Source of the DNA: Gammaproteobacteria bacterium
Lineage (GTDB): Bacteria; Pseudomonadota; Gammaproteobacteria; Steroidobacterales; Foliamicaceae
Reading direction: 5' to 3'
NCBI GenBank assembly: GCA_026708965.1
Contig: JAPOTY010000030.1
Span: 1-55,233, forward strand
Length of the DNA stretch: 55,233 bases
Shown: positions 1 through 8,163 of the stretch, in pieces
Layout of the letters: each line of letters starts with the position of its first letter
How positions within the stretch are numbered: the first letter of the stretch is position 1
Translations under genes and position numbers: made by a program
The notes under the pieces: model-generated
Told to the model about the DNA's origin: nothing
The model's input: only the letters and a program-made list of their open reading frames with translations
The model's database searches: none

Positions 1-1
1 C

Positions 2-307
2 ATCTGTTCGCGAAATTCCGGCGAATACCGGGGTCTTGTTCTCTGCATCGTGGGGGCCTCCTTCCCAAAGGATCAGGTACCCACGAAAACGGGTCAACTC
101 CAATTGGATAACATGGAATTCGTCGAAAAATGGCTTCTTGGGTACGGCATCGTGAAAAACCCGGAGATCATTACTAGCGAGGGAGCCATTGCCGCAATAA
201 TTAAAGAATTGCGAATCGAAGGATTTGTCAATTCGCAAAAGCGCGGACCGCAGAGAAAGTCAGTCCTTAAGTTAAAGGAATTGCTCGGAGAAGAAACGAA
301 AGAGTGA
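2..307 (+). CDS. Hypothetical protein, C-terminal part (runs in from left edge)
   Basis: The reading frame is open from base 2 to a TGA at 305-307, so this is most likely the 3' end of a gene that starts outside the window; an internal GTG at 50 is the first possible start seen. The visible 101 residues are charged and helical-looking, with a lysine/arginine-rich stretch (QKRGPQRKSVLKLKELL) at the end. I recognise no family. Base composition is clearly more AT-rich than the trp genes next to it, which fits an accessory or transferred gene. It converges on trpG with about 127 bases between the stops, and nothing is recognisable in that gap. Confidence 0.5.
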   Translation: MCSRNSGEYRGLVLCIVGASFPKDQVPTKTGQLQLDNMEFVEKWLLGYGIVKNPEIITSEGAIAAIIKELRIEGFVNSQKRGPQRKSVLKLKELLGEETKE

Positions 308-434
308 ATGGCGAACTGCGGATTCTGCCAAGCAGCGAAGTTGAAATCGGAGTGATCGGATTAGGGGGCAAATCAAGATGCAGAGCGGGCCGCCGGTTGC
401 CAAGGATGAGATGGGCACGGCCTCGAATAGCGCT

Positions 435-1049
435 TCAAGTTCCAGGACCGGCCGTCGCAATGCGAAGGAAATTCGACAGCAGGGCGGGGCCGTGTTCCGA
501 AGCGATGCTTTCGGGGTGGAACTGGATGCCGAACACCGGGTGTTCGCGGTGCGCGAGGGCCATGACGAGGCCGTCGCCCGTTTCCGCCGTGACTTCAAGG
601 CAATCGGGCAGAGTTTCGCGCTCCACCACCAGCGAATGGTAGCGGGTAGCCTGAAAATTGGCGGGCACGCCTTCAAAAAGGCTGCTTCCGCAGTGGCCGA
701 TGGCGCTGAGCTTGCCGTGCATGATGCGCGGAGCGCGGACGATGCGGCCGCCGAATGCCTGGCCGATGGCTTGGTGGCCGAGGCAAACGCCGAGCACCGG
801 CACGCTGCCGACGGCTTCAATCACCAGTTCCAGGCAGATTCCTGCGCTATCGGGGTAGCCGGGGCCCGGGGATAGGATGATCGCGCTGGGATTCAGCGCC
901 AGCACGCCAGCGGCATCGATCGCGTCATTCCGGAAAACTTCCGGTTCAGCGCCCAGTTCGCCCGCCAGATGCACGAGATTCCAAGTGAAGCTGTCGTAGT
1001 TATCGATGATGACCAGCTTCGGTGGGCGCTTGCTTGCCGGTTTCGGCAT
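435..1049 (-). CDS. trpG: Anthranilate synthase component II (glutamine amidotransferase)
   Basis: This 204-residue class I glutamine amidotransferase releases ammonia from glutamine for TrpE to make anthranilate from chorismate, the first step of tryptophan synthesis. Visible marks are the N-terminal IIDNYDSFTWNL, the LSPGPGYP oxyanion region, the nucleophile Cys89 in GVCLGHQ and the His178/Glu180 pair in IQFHPES, so the catalytic triad is complete. The start is the ATG at 1049, which overlaps the trpE stop as TGATG and implies translational coupling. Such enzymes can also serve para-aminobenzoate synthesis (PabA); adjacency to trpE favours TrpG, possibly amphibolic. No trpD or trpC follows within the window. 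Confidence 0.95.
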   Translation of the reverse strand: MPKPASKRPPKLVIIDNYDSFTWNLVHLAGELGAEPEVFRNDAIDAAGVLALNPSAIILSPGPGYPDSAGICLELVIEAVGSVPVLGVCLGHQAIGQAFGGRIVRAPRIMHGKLSAIGHCGSSLFEGVPANFQATRYHSLVVERETLPDCLEVTAETGDGLVMALAHREHPVFGIQFHPESIASEHGPALLSNFLRIATAGPGT

Positions 1050-2557
1050 CAGTGGTCCAGCGCGGCGAAGCGCACCGCCTCCTCGGCGGCGCGCATCAGC
1101 GCGTTGGCCTTGTTGCGGCATTCCTCGTATTCGGCGGCGGGGTCGCTGTCGGCCACGATGCCCGCGCCGGCCTGCACATGCATGGCCCTGTCCTTGACGA
1201 CGGCGGTGCGCAGCGCGATGCAGGTGTCCATGCTGCCGTTGGCCGAGAAATAGCCGATGGCGCCGGCGTAAACGCCGCGCTTCTCCGGCTCTAGCTCGTC
1301 GATGATCTGCATCGCCCGCACTTTGGGGGCGCCGCTCACCGTGCCGGCCGGGAAAGCGCCGCGCAGCGCGTCCATAGCGCCGTAGCGCCGGTCGATTTCG
1401 CCTTCAACGTTGGACACGATATGCATGACGTGCGAGTAATGCTCGATCACCATTTGCTCGGTGACGCGCACGCTGCCGATTTTCGCCACCCGGCCCACGT
1501 CGTTGCGGCCCAGATCAAGCAGCATCAGGTGCTCGGCGCGTTCCTTAGGGTCGGCCAGCAGATCGGCGGCCAGCGCCTCGTCCTCGGCGCGGCCGCGGCC
1601 GCGGGGGCGGGTGCCCGCGATGGGCCGCACGGTCACCGCGCCGTCTCGCAGCCGCACCAGGATTTCCGGGCTGGAGCCCACAATGGCGAAGCCGTCGAGG
1701 TTGAGGAAGTACATGAACGGGGAAGGGTTGGTGCGGCGCAACGCCCGGTAAAGGGCGAATGGCGGCAGCTCGAACGGCAGGCTGAAGCGCTGCGACAGCA
1801 CGGCCTGGAAGATATCGCCCGCGGCGATGTGTTCCTTTGCCTTCTCGACCATCCCGCAAAAAGCCGCGCGGCTCATGTTCGATACCGGTGCCTGCGCTGC
1901 CGATCCGCGTTCCGCCCGCCGCCGCGGCTGAATGCGGCCTTTGGCCAGACGCGCCACGGCGTTCTCCAAGCGATCCGAGGCCTTTCCGTAAGCCCTGTGC
2001 GCGTCGGCACCCGGCTCAGGACGCACAGGCGTGACAAATGTAATGACATCCTTCACCGAATCGAAGATGGCCATCACCGTGGGCCGCAGGAACACGCCGT
2101 CCGGCAGGCCCAGCGGATCCGGATTGGGTTCCGGCAACCGCTCCATCAGGCGAACCGTGTCGTAGGCCATATATCCCACTAGGCCAGCAGCCATCGGCGG
2201 CAGCGTTTCCGGCAAGTCGATCCGCGAATCGGCGATCAAACGGCGCAATTCGGCAAGCGGCTCGCCGACGCATGGCTCGAAGGCGCCAGGGTCGCCAAGG
2301 GCGTTGCGGTTGATTTCCGCGCGGTTGCCTTGGCACCGCCAGATCAAGTCGGGATCCAGCCCGATGATGGAATAGCGACCGCGCACTTCCCCGCCCTCCA
2401 CGGATTCGAGCAGAAAGCTGTTCGGCATGCCGTCCGCCAGCTTGAGCATGGCCGACACCGGCGTTTCCAGATCGGCCACCAGCGTGGTCCACGCCACCTG
2501 ACTTTGGCCCGCGCCGTGGCGGGCGGCGAACTCTTCAAAGCGCGGCGAGAGATTCAT
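1049..2557 (-). CDS. trpE: Anthranilate synthase component I
   Basis: About 502 residues, the normal length for TrpE, which converts chorismate and ammonia to anthranilate. The N-terminal regulatory half carries the LLES element (SFLLESVEGG) that binds tryptophan in feedback inhibition. The C-terminal chorismate-binding domain has IFQAVLSQRF, PIAGTRPRG, HLMLLDLGRND, FPAGTVSGAPKVRAM and the closing GAGIVADSDP. I chose the ATG at 2557 over an in-frame TTG at 2593, because the family begins about 20 residues before the VADLETPVSAMLKL segment. It is the first gene of a trpE-trpG pair and is probably transcribed with, or just after, the thioredoxin-TPR gene 64 bases upstream. No obvious Trp-rich leader peptide was found. 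Confidence 0.96.
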   Translation of the reverse strand: MNLSPRFEEFAARHGAGQSQVAWTTLVADLETPVSAMLKLADGMPNSFLLESVEGGEVRGRYSIIGLDPDLIWRCQGNRAEINRNALGDPGAFEPCVGEPLAELRRLIADSRIDLPETLPPMAAGLVGYMAYDTVRLMERLPEPNPDPLGLPDGVFLRPTVMAIFDSVKDVITFVTPVRPEPGADAHRAYGKASDRLENAVARLAKGRIQPRRRAERGSAAQAPVSNMSRAAFCGMVEKAKEHIAAGDIFQAVLSQRFSLPFELPPFALYRALRRTNPSPFMYFLNLDGFAIVGSSPEILVRLRDGAVTVRPIAGTRPRGRGRAEDEALAADLLADPKERAEHLMLLDLGRNDVGRVAKIGSVRVTEQMVIEHYSHVMHIVSNVEGEIDRRYGAMDALRGAFPAGTVSGAPKVRAMQIIDELEPEKRGVYAGAIGYFSANGSMDTCIALRTAVVKDRAMHVQAGAGIVADSDPAAEYEECRNKANALMRAAEEAVRFAALDH

Positions 2558-2621
2558 GATGATCGTGTTTGGAGGCGCCAAGCCCCAAAGCAACCACTGC
2601 CCGGAACCATAACCGCTATTC

Positions 2622-4193
2622 CTAAATATCGGGGATGGGGGCGCTTAGGCGTTGCTGCATGGCAAGGCAGGCGCTTGCGGGGCGCTCCGCCGCGTGCTCG
2701 GCGCAGATCGTGGCGATTCCGCTGTCCAGGGCGGCCAGCGAAAGGCCGGCGTGGTGCTCGGCGCGCCACGCCTCCAGCGCATCGACCAGCCAGCCCAGCG
2801 AGCGCAGGTTGCGGTTGGCGAGCGCGTCCGGCTGGCCGTGCATTTCGGCCAGCGCTTCCTGCGACACGCTCAGTATGGTTTCGACTTCCCCGGGCATCCA
2901 CAGCATCATGCGGCGGGCGTAGTTCACGCCGTGCTGCAGGCGCGTGGCGGGGCCGTAGGATTCGCGGTAGTAGCGCTCCATCCAGCGCACCGCGCCTTCG
3001 GTATCGCCGGTCTTGTGGCTGAGCGTGGCCAGCGGATACATGAAATAGTAAGGCTCCTCGGAAATCTCCAGCTCCTTCTCCAGCAGGATGCGCGCCCGCT
3101 CGTATTGGCCGGCGTTGCTCAGCAGGCTGTAGGCGTAGTAGATCAGGCTCTGGCGTTCCTGCTGGCTCTCAGCGACCGCATCCGCTTGCCGGGCCGCGGC
3201 CACAATCCTCTCGAGCAGCTGCGGCGAGGGCGGGGCTTCGGCGTGATCGAGCCGCTCCAGTTCCAGCAGCATTCCCAGGGAGAAGATCGGCGCGGACTTG
3301 TTGCCCGCAGGGCTGGCGAGCACCGCCTCGATTGCGCCGCTGAACGCTTGGCGCAGTTCCTCCTGCTGCGCGGAATCCGCCGCCAGCGCGTCGAAAACGG
3401 CGGCCAGCTTGCCGGAAAACATCATCAGGTTATCCAGATCGTGTTCTTCCGCATCCAGCACGAACATGAGTTCGGAATAGTGTTCGGCATCCAATGCGGC
3501 CTCCCCGGAACCGGCGGCTTCGGACAATCTCAGCGAATGCGCGCGCCGCGCCAGCACAGGGTCGTCCTGCGGGGCCTGGGCGGCGAGCCGCTCGAATAGC
3601 GCCAGGTATTGCTCCGGCGCCAGCGTTCGCTTGTCCTGGTACCAGGAGTGGTAAGCGAGCCTGCGATGCTCGGCATCCGTGAGGGGCCGGTCGCTATTGA
3701 GCGCTACCTGCACGAGCTCGGCCACCGGCGCCAAGTCGGACCTGGCATCGTCCAGCGCCGCCATGAAGGATTCGGCGGCTAGTGTGCCGGGCAGCCGGGT
3801 CAGCTGGTTTCCTTGGGAATCGAACACAATCAATGTGGGGTAGCCCACCGCATCGTGCTTCTCGCCCCAAACCTGGGCGCGCTCGGTGTCGCCGTCCAGG
3901 TGCACGGCCACGAAATCGCGTGTGCTGGCGATGAATTCCGGTTGCTGGAACAGGGTGCTTTTCATCAGGTTGCAAGGCGGGCACCAGATCGCGCCCCAAT
4001 AGAGAAAAAGCGGTTTGGCCGAACGTTCGGCCTCGGCGAAAGCCTCCTCCACGGTGCCGTCGTGCCAGTCAATAGCCAAGTACGCGTCCATGTCGGCCTT
4101 GACGGCAGGCGCTGCGGAATCCGGCTGGTCGGCGGCCAGGGCCAATCCGGCCACAAGGGCGAGCGTCGCAAAAAACACTGAATCAGCACGCAT
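2622..4193 (-). CDS. Exported thioredoxin-fold protein with TPR-like C-terminus
   Basis: 523 residues beginning with a signal peptide (MRADSVFFATLALVAGLALA, cleavage near ALAAD). A thioredoxin domain follows with the redox motif WCPPC (Cys71 and Cys74) in LYWGAIWCPPC and a cis-proline region at VGYPTLIVF. Residues from about 180 to 523 are alpha-helical and Ala/Leu/Glu-rich, resembling tetratricopeptide-type repeats; this part matches no named enzyme that I recognise. The ATG at 4193 has a good ribosome-binding site (GGGAGG about 6 bases upstream), so the longer reading from 4271 is unlikely. Probable role: periplasmic disulfide reduction or a redox chaperone acting on bound client proteins (inference). 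It is divergent from sdhB. Confidence 0.75.
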   Translation of the reverse strand: MRADSVFFATLALVAGLALAADQPDSAAPAVKADMDAYLAIDWHDGTVEEAFAEAERSAKPLFLYWGAIWCPPCNLMKSTLFQQPEFIASTRDFVAVHLDGDTERAQVWGEKHDAVGYPTLIVFDSQGNQLTRLPGTLAAESFMAALDDARSDLAPVAELVQVALNSDRPLTDAEHRRLAYHSWYQDKRTLAPEQYLALFERLAAQAPQDDPVLARRAHSLRLSEAAGSGEAALDAEHYSELMFVLDAEEHDLDNLMMFSGKLAAVFDALAADSAQQEELRQAFSGAIEAVLASPAGNKSAPIFSLGMLLELERLDHAEAPPSPQLLERIVAAARQADAVAESQQERQSLIYYAYSLLSNAGQYERARILLEKELEISEEPYYFMYPLATLSHKTGDTEGAVRWMERYYRESYGPATRLQHGVNYARRMMLWMPGEVETILSVSQEALAEMHGQPDALANRNLRSLGWLVDALEAWRAEHHAGLSLAALDSGIATICAEHAAERPASACLAMQQRLSAPIPDI

Positions 4194-4348
4194 AGGGAAC
4201 CTCCCGTCACGGAATGCAAAGCTGGCCGCCGCGCTGGCGGCGACTCGAGCGAGTGTAGCAGTACGGCTCAAGGCAGCCGCCGCTGGATTTTGCTAACATT
4301 TCCTTATTCCGGTCCTTCCGGCTGCCTGAAACAACACAGGACCTCCGC

Positions 4349-5146
4349 ATGGCGCAATTCCTGCTGCCCAAGAACTCCCGGGTCAAGCGCGGCCGCCGCC
4401 ATCCGGCGGCGGAAAGCGCGGCTTCCAATGGCCCAAGGCGGCTCCGGCGGTTCAAGGTCTATCGCTACGACCCGGATTTGGGCGACAACCCGCGGGTGGA
4501 CAGCTATGAGGTCGATATGAACGACTGCGCGCCCATGGTGCTGGACGCGCTGATCCATATCAAGGACTCGATGGATTCCACGCTCGCCTTCCGCCGCTCC
4601 TGCCGCGAGGGCATCTGCGGTTCTTGCGCCATGAATATCAATGGGATCAATACCTTGGCCTGCACCCAGGCGGTCAGCGATCTGAAGGGCGATGTGGCGG
4701 TCTATCCGCTGCCGCACCTGCCGGTGGTGAAGGACTTGGTGCCCGATCTCACCCATTTTTACGCCCAGTACGCATCGGTCGAGCCGTGGCTCAAGACCAA
4801 AACCCCGCCGCCGCCGGACCGGGAGCGCCTGCAATCGCGGCAAGACCAGGAGAAGATCAATACGCCCGCCGCCTGCATCCTGTGCGCCTGCTGCTCCACA
4901 AGCTGCCCCAGCTACTGGTGGAACGGCGACCGCTACCTGGGGCCCGCCGCGCTGCTGGCCGCTTACCGCTGGCTGGAGGACAGCCGCGACGAAGCCGCCG
5001 GAGAGCGGCTCGACCAGCTTGAGGACCCGTTCCGGCTCTACCGCTGCCACACCATCATGAACTGCGCGGAGGCCTGCCCCAAGGACCTTAATCCGGCGCG
5101 GGCGATCGCGGAAACCAAGAAGCGGCTGCTGGAGCGCCGCGTCTGA
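4349..5146 (+). CDS. sdhB: Succinate dehydrogenase iron-sulfur subunit
   Basis: 265 residues, slightly longer than usual because of a basic N-terminal extension of about 30 residues. SdhB passes electrons from the flavoprotein SdhA to quinone through three clusters. The [2Fe-2S] ligands are in [12 protein letters not shown] plus the Cys of NTLACTQ. The [4Fe-4S] ligands are in [12 protein letters not shown], and the [3Fe-4S] ligands are in [13 protein letters not shown]. The succinate-dehydrogenase-type spacing argues against fumarate reductase, though the split is not certain. AGGA seven bases before the ATG supports the start. sdhC, sdhD and sdhA, which usually precede it, are absent; upstream is a divergent thioredoxin-like gene, and downstream are sdhE and ygfX. 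Confidence 0.94.
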   Translation: MAQFLLPKNSRVKRGRRHPAAESAASNGPRRLRRFKVYRYDPDLGDNPRVDSYEVDMNDCAPMVLDALIHIKDSMDSTLAFRRSCREGICGSCAMNINGINTLACTQAVSDLKGDVAVYPLPHLPVVKDLVPDLTHFYAQYASVEPWLKTKTPPPPDRERLQSRQDQEKINTPAACILCACCSTSCPSYWWNGDRYLGPAALLAAYRWLEDSRDEAAGERLDQLEDPFRLYRCHTIMNCAEACPKDLNPARAIAETKKRLLERRV

Positions 5147-5382
5147 CCGCCGCCGCCTCAAGACTGAAATGGCGCTGCCGCCGCGGCAGCCGCGAGCTGG
5201 ATCTTTTGCTGGAGCGCTATCTGTGCCGCCGCTACCCTCATGCCGGCGCTGCCGAACGGTCGGGTTTCGAAGCGCTGCTGGAGCTCAGCGATCCCCAACT
5301 GGAGGATTTGCTGGCCGGACGCGCGATGCCTGGTTCTGCGCAGGAGGCGCGGGTCGTTGAGCGGATTCTCCGCAACCATTGA
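5143..5382 (+). CDS. sdhE: FAD assembly factor SdhE (CTG start proposed)
   Basis: This frame encodes 79 residues typical of the SdhE/YgfY family: [21 protein letters not shown], then [16 protein letters not shown] and a C-terminal VVERILRNH. The family helps attach FAD covalently to SdhA, which fits its place directly behind sdhB. No ATG, GTG or TTG lies in frame before the conserved core. The best start is CTG at 5143, which overlaps the sdhB stop as CTGA and sits eight bases after GGAG (5131-5134). A CTG at 5164 is less likely because it would cut into the core. The gene is short and lacks a standard start, so automatic callers could miss it. It overlaps ygfX by 26 bases. Confidence 0.8.
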   Translation: MTAAASRLKWRCRRGSRELDLLLERYLCRRYPHAGAAERSGFEALLELSDPQLEDLLAGRAMPGSAQEARVVERILRNH

Positions 5383-5803
5383 GCTGCGCTCGGCCCTCCC
5401 GCCCTGGGGAGTGCCTGCAATCACTGCCGGGCTGCTGCTGGCGGCGGCCGCGGTGCTGATTTCCGGGATGGCGCTGTGGCTTCGCTTGGCGGTCCTTGCC
5501 GCGCTGGCCGCTGCCGCCGCGCGGCAGTGGCGGGCGCTGCGGCACGGCGGCATCGCCCCGGGAATCGCCGCTATATGGCTGATTCCTGGCGGCGACTGGC
5601 GCTTGGTGCTGGATACGGGCGAACTGGAACGCGCGGAACTGCTCCGCCGGCAAGGCTTCGTGACGCGCGCGCTGGTGGGGCTGACTCTTCGAGCAGACCG
5701 TGGGGCAAGAGGCCGCCACAGGCGGCTTAGGGTGTGGCTTACGCCTTCGATGCTCAGCGAAACGGATTGGCGGCGGCTGCAGGTGCGGCTGCGCAATCCC
5801 TAG
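5357..5803 (+). CDS. ygfX: YgfX/CptA-like inner-membrane protein
   Basis: About 148 residues with one to two hydrophobic segments near the N-terminus (VPAITAGLLLAAAAVLISG, LWLRLAVLAALAAAAA) and a cytoplasmic domain ending SMLSETDWRRLQVRLRNP. That closing pattern and the position directly behind sdhE match the YgfX (CptA) family, usually paired with YgfY/SdhE. YgfX was described as a toxin acting on cytoskeletal proteins, but its role is disputed; the pairing with SdhE is the firmer fact. The TTG start at 5357 has AGGAGG (5342-5347) nine bases upstream and lies inside the sdhE 3' end, implying coupling. Confidence 0.7.
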   Translation: MSGFSATIELRSALPPWGVPAITAGLLLAAAAVLISGMALWLRLAVLAALAAAAARQWRALRHGGIAPGIAAIWLIPGGDWRLVLDTGELERAELLRRQGFVTRALVGLTLRADRGARGRHRRLRVWLTPSMLSETDWRRLQVRLRNP

Positions 5804-5840
5804 TCTGGCGGTTGCCCTAGGCGGTTAAAATCGCGCTCCT

Positions 5841-6617
5841 ATGGATTTTTCCTTCGTTCTGGTGGCGATCACGGGCTTGGCGCTGGTCCTATGGCTTACC
5901 GACCGGCTTGTGGTCGCCCCGAAACACAAGCGCGCCGTGGCCGCCGGCGGCGAGCCGCGCCCCAGGGCCAAGGTGTTCGAGTACGCTGCGGCCTTTCTTC
6001 CGGTTCTTCTGATCGTGCTTTGCGCGCGTTCGTTTCTCTACGAGCCGTACCGCATTCCGTCCGGATCGATGCGTCCCACGCTTGAGGTGGGCGATTTCAT
6101 TTTCGTGAACAAGTTTGTTTACGGCCTTCGACTGCCGGTCACCAATACGCGCATCGTCGAGTTGGGCTCGCCCCGGCGGGGCGACGTGGTGGTGTTCAAA
6201 CTGCCTTCCGACTCCAGCGCCAATTTCATCAAGCGCCTGGTGGGCTTGCCCGGCGACGTGATCGAATACCGCAACAAGCGGTTGAGCATCAACGGCGAGC
6301 CGGTTCAGGTCGATATGCCCATGCCGAGGAGCGGCGAATCGCCTTTTTCCTTGCGGCAGGCGGAGGAAATGCTGGGCGGCGCGCGCCACGATATCTATTT
6401 CATGCCGGGGCAGCGCGGCAGGGAGGGCGTTTTCGAGGTGCCGGCCGGACACTACTTCGTGATGGGAGACAACCGCGACAACAGCAGGGATAGCCGCTAT
6501 CCGGGCGTGGGGTTTATCCCGGAGCACCGTCTGGTAGGCCGCGCCGAGCGCATCTGGTTCAATTGGGCTGTCGGCAGCATGCCGGAATGGAGCAGGATAG
6601 GCGACCCCATTCGTTGA
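5841..6617 (+). CDS. lepB: Signal peptidase I
   Basis: 258 residues. LepB removes signal peptides from exported proteins on the outer face of the inner membrane. Two N-terminal membrane segments (residues 4-22 and about 47-66) precede the catalytic domain. The Ser/Lys dyad is visible: Ser76 in PSGSMRPTL and Lys131 in KRLVGLPGD. Box E appears as MGDNRDNSRDSR. Neighbours rnc, era and recO follow in the classic order; lepA, often just upstream, is not present and ygfX takes its place. The stop overlaps the proposed rnc start as TTGA. Confidence 0.96.
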   Translation: MDFSFVLVAITGLALVLWLTDRLVVAPKHKRAVAAGGEPRPRAKVFEYAAAFLPVLLIVLCARSFLYEPYRIPSGSMRPTLEVGDFIFVNKFVYGLRLPVTNTRIVELGSPRRGDVVVFKLPSDSSANFIKRLVGLPGDVIEYRNKRLSINGEPVQVDMPMPRSGESPFSLRQAEEMLGGARHDIYFMPGQRGREGVFEVPAGHYFVMGDNRDNSRDSRYPGVGFIPEHRLVGRAERIWFNWAVGSMPEWSRIGDPIR

Positions 6618-7297
6618 CTGATGTCCGGCAGCTTGCTCAATGGGCCTCCGGCAGGCTCGGCTACGCCTTTTCCCGGCCTGAATTACTCAGCCAAGCGCTC
6701 ACTCATCCCAGCGAAGGCGAAAACAATAACCGCCGCCTTGAGTTCCTTGGCGATGCGGTGCTGGAGCTGGTGTCGTCCGATATCCTCTATCGCCGCCATG
6801 AAGACGCGCTGGAGGGCAGGCTGACCCACATGCGCCAGCGCCTGGTGCAGCGCGCCACTCTGGCTGAGGTGGCGGGCGAGTTGGATTTGAACCGTCGGCT
6901 GCGCTACCAAGGCGCCGACCTGGCGCCCGGCGGCGCGGCGCACGAAGCCATGCTCGCGGACGCTCTTGAGGCGGTTTTTGCCGCTGTCTGGCTGGACGGC
7001 GGAATCGCGCCCGCTTCGGCCTTGTTCAGGAAACTGTTTTCGGGGCGGCTCGATTCGGTGCCGGAGCAGCCGCGCGATGCCAAAAGCCTGCTTCAGGAGT
7101 ATTTGCAGGGCCACGGATTAAAGCCGCCCGATTACTGTCTGGCGGAGTCCGGCCGTGATCCGCAGGCACCGAGTTTCAGGTCTGTTTGCAGCGTGCCGGA
7201 GCTTTCGCTGAGCGCCGAGGGCGAAGGCCGCACAATACAGGCTTCCGAGATCGAAGCCGCCGCCACGCTGCTGGCCCGGCTGGACCCGGCGAAATGA
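6614..7297 (+). CDS. rnc: Ribonuclease III
   Basis: 227 residues. RNase III cuts double-stranded RNA, notably rRNA precursors and structured mRNAs. The N-terminal nuclease domain carries the signature NNRRLEFLGDAVLEL with its metal-binding acidic residues, and a second acidic patch in MLADALEAVFAAVWLDGG. The C-terminal double-stranded RNA-binding domain starts near DAKSLLQEYLQGHG and ends with EIEAAATLLARL. The start is taken as TTG at 6614, overlapping the lepB stop (TTGA); an in-frame ATG at 6587 inside lepB would add nine residues and cannot be excluded. The stop overlaps era as ATGA. Confidence 0.95.
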   Translation: MTDVRQLAQWASGRLGYAFSRPELLSQALTHPSEGENNNRRLEFLGDAVLELVSSDILYRRHEDALEGRLTHMRQRLVQRATLAEVAGELDLNRRLRYQGADLAPGGAAHEAMLADALEAVFAAVWLDGGIAPASALFRKLFSGRLDSVPEQPRDAKSLLQEYLQGHGLKPPDYCLAESGRDPQAPSFRSVCSVPELSLSAEGEGRTIQASEIEAAATLLARLDPAK

Positions 7298-8163
7298 GCT
7301 TTCGGGCAGGAGTGGCGCCGATCATGGGACGCCCCAACGTAGGAAAATCCACGCTTCTTAACCGGATGCTCAAGGAAAAGATCAGCATCGAAACGCGCAA
7401 GCCGCAAACCACCCGGCATGCCATTACCGGCGTGCGCAACGACGGCGATGTCCAGCTCGTGCTGGTCGATACGCCCGGACTGCACGCGCCGGACAAGCGT
7501 TTGCTTTCCCGCAACATGAATCGCGCCGCGCTGGGCGCGCTGGCGGGGGCCGACATTGTTCTTTTAGTGGTGGAGGCGGGCCGCTGGACCCGGGCGGACG
7601 ACCGCGTCCTGAACGAAGCCGTCAAGGCCCGATTGAAGTGCGTGCTGGTGGTTAACAAGATCGATCGCATGCAGCGCCGGCAAGACCTCTTTCCGTACCT
7701 GGAGCTGTGCGGCGGGAAAGCCGATTTTGCCGAAATCATTCCGGTTTCCGCCTTGCATGGCGATAATCTGGAGCGTTTGCATCAGATCGTGGCGGACTAT
7801 CTGCCGGAGGGCGAGCCTCTGTTTCCTGACGGTTCGGTGACTGATCGCGACATGGGATTCCGCATTGCGGAAATGCTGCGGGAGAAGCTAACGCTTAATA
7901 CCCACCGGGAAGTGCCCTACGATCTGGATGTGGTGGCGACCACGCTGGAAACGCGCGGCCGGGCGGTGGTGGCTGAACTGGAAGTGCGGGTGAACCGCGT
8001 TTCCCAGCGCGGCATTGTGATTGGCCGCGGGGGGCTGCGGCTGAAAGCGGCTGCTCGTCAGGCGCGGCTGGAACTGCAGCGCATCTTCCGCCGTCCATTC
8101 CATATCCGGGCCCATGTTCGGGTGCGAAAGAACTGGTTCAATAACCCGCGGTTTTGCCAGTGA
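7294..8163 (+). CDS. era: GTPase Era
   Basis: 289 residues. Era binds the 3' end of 16S rRNA and assists 30S assembly and cell-cycle control. The G domain shows G1 GRPNVGKST, the switch region KPQTTRHAITG, G3 VDTPG and G4 NKID. The C-terminal KH domain has VIGRGGLRLKAAARQARLEL. The ATG at 7294 overlaps the rnc stop (ATGA). The order rnc-era-recO is the standard gammaproteobacterial one. Confidence 0.97.
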   Translation: MSFRAGVAPIMGRPNVGKSTLLNRMLKEKISIETRKPQTTRHAITGVRNDGDVQLVLVDTPGLHAPDKRLLSRNMNRAALGALAGADIVLLVVEAGRWTRADDRVLNEAVKARLKCVLVVNKIDRMQRRQDLFPYLELCGGKADFAEIIPVSALHGDNLERLHQIVADYLPEGEPLFPDGSVTDRDMGFRIAEMLREKLTLNTHREVPYDLDVVATTLETRGRAVVAELEVRVNRVSQRGIVIGRGGLRLKAAARQARLELQRIFRRPFHIRAHVRVRKNWFNNPRFCQ

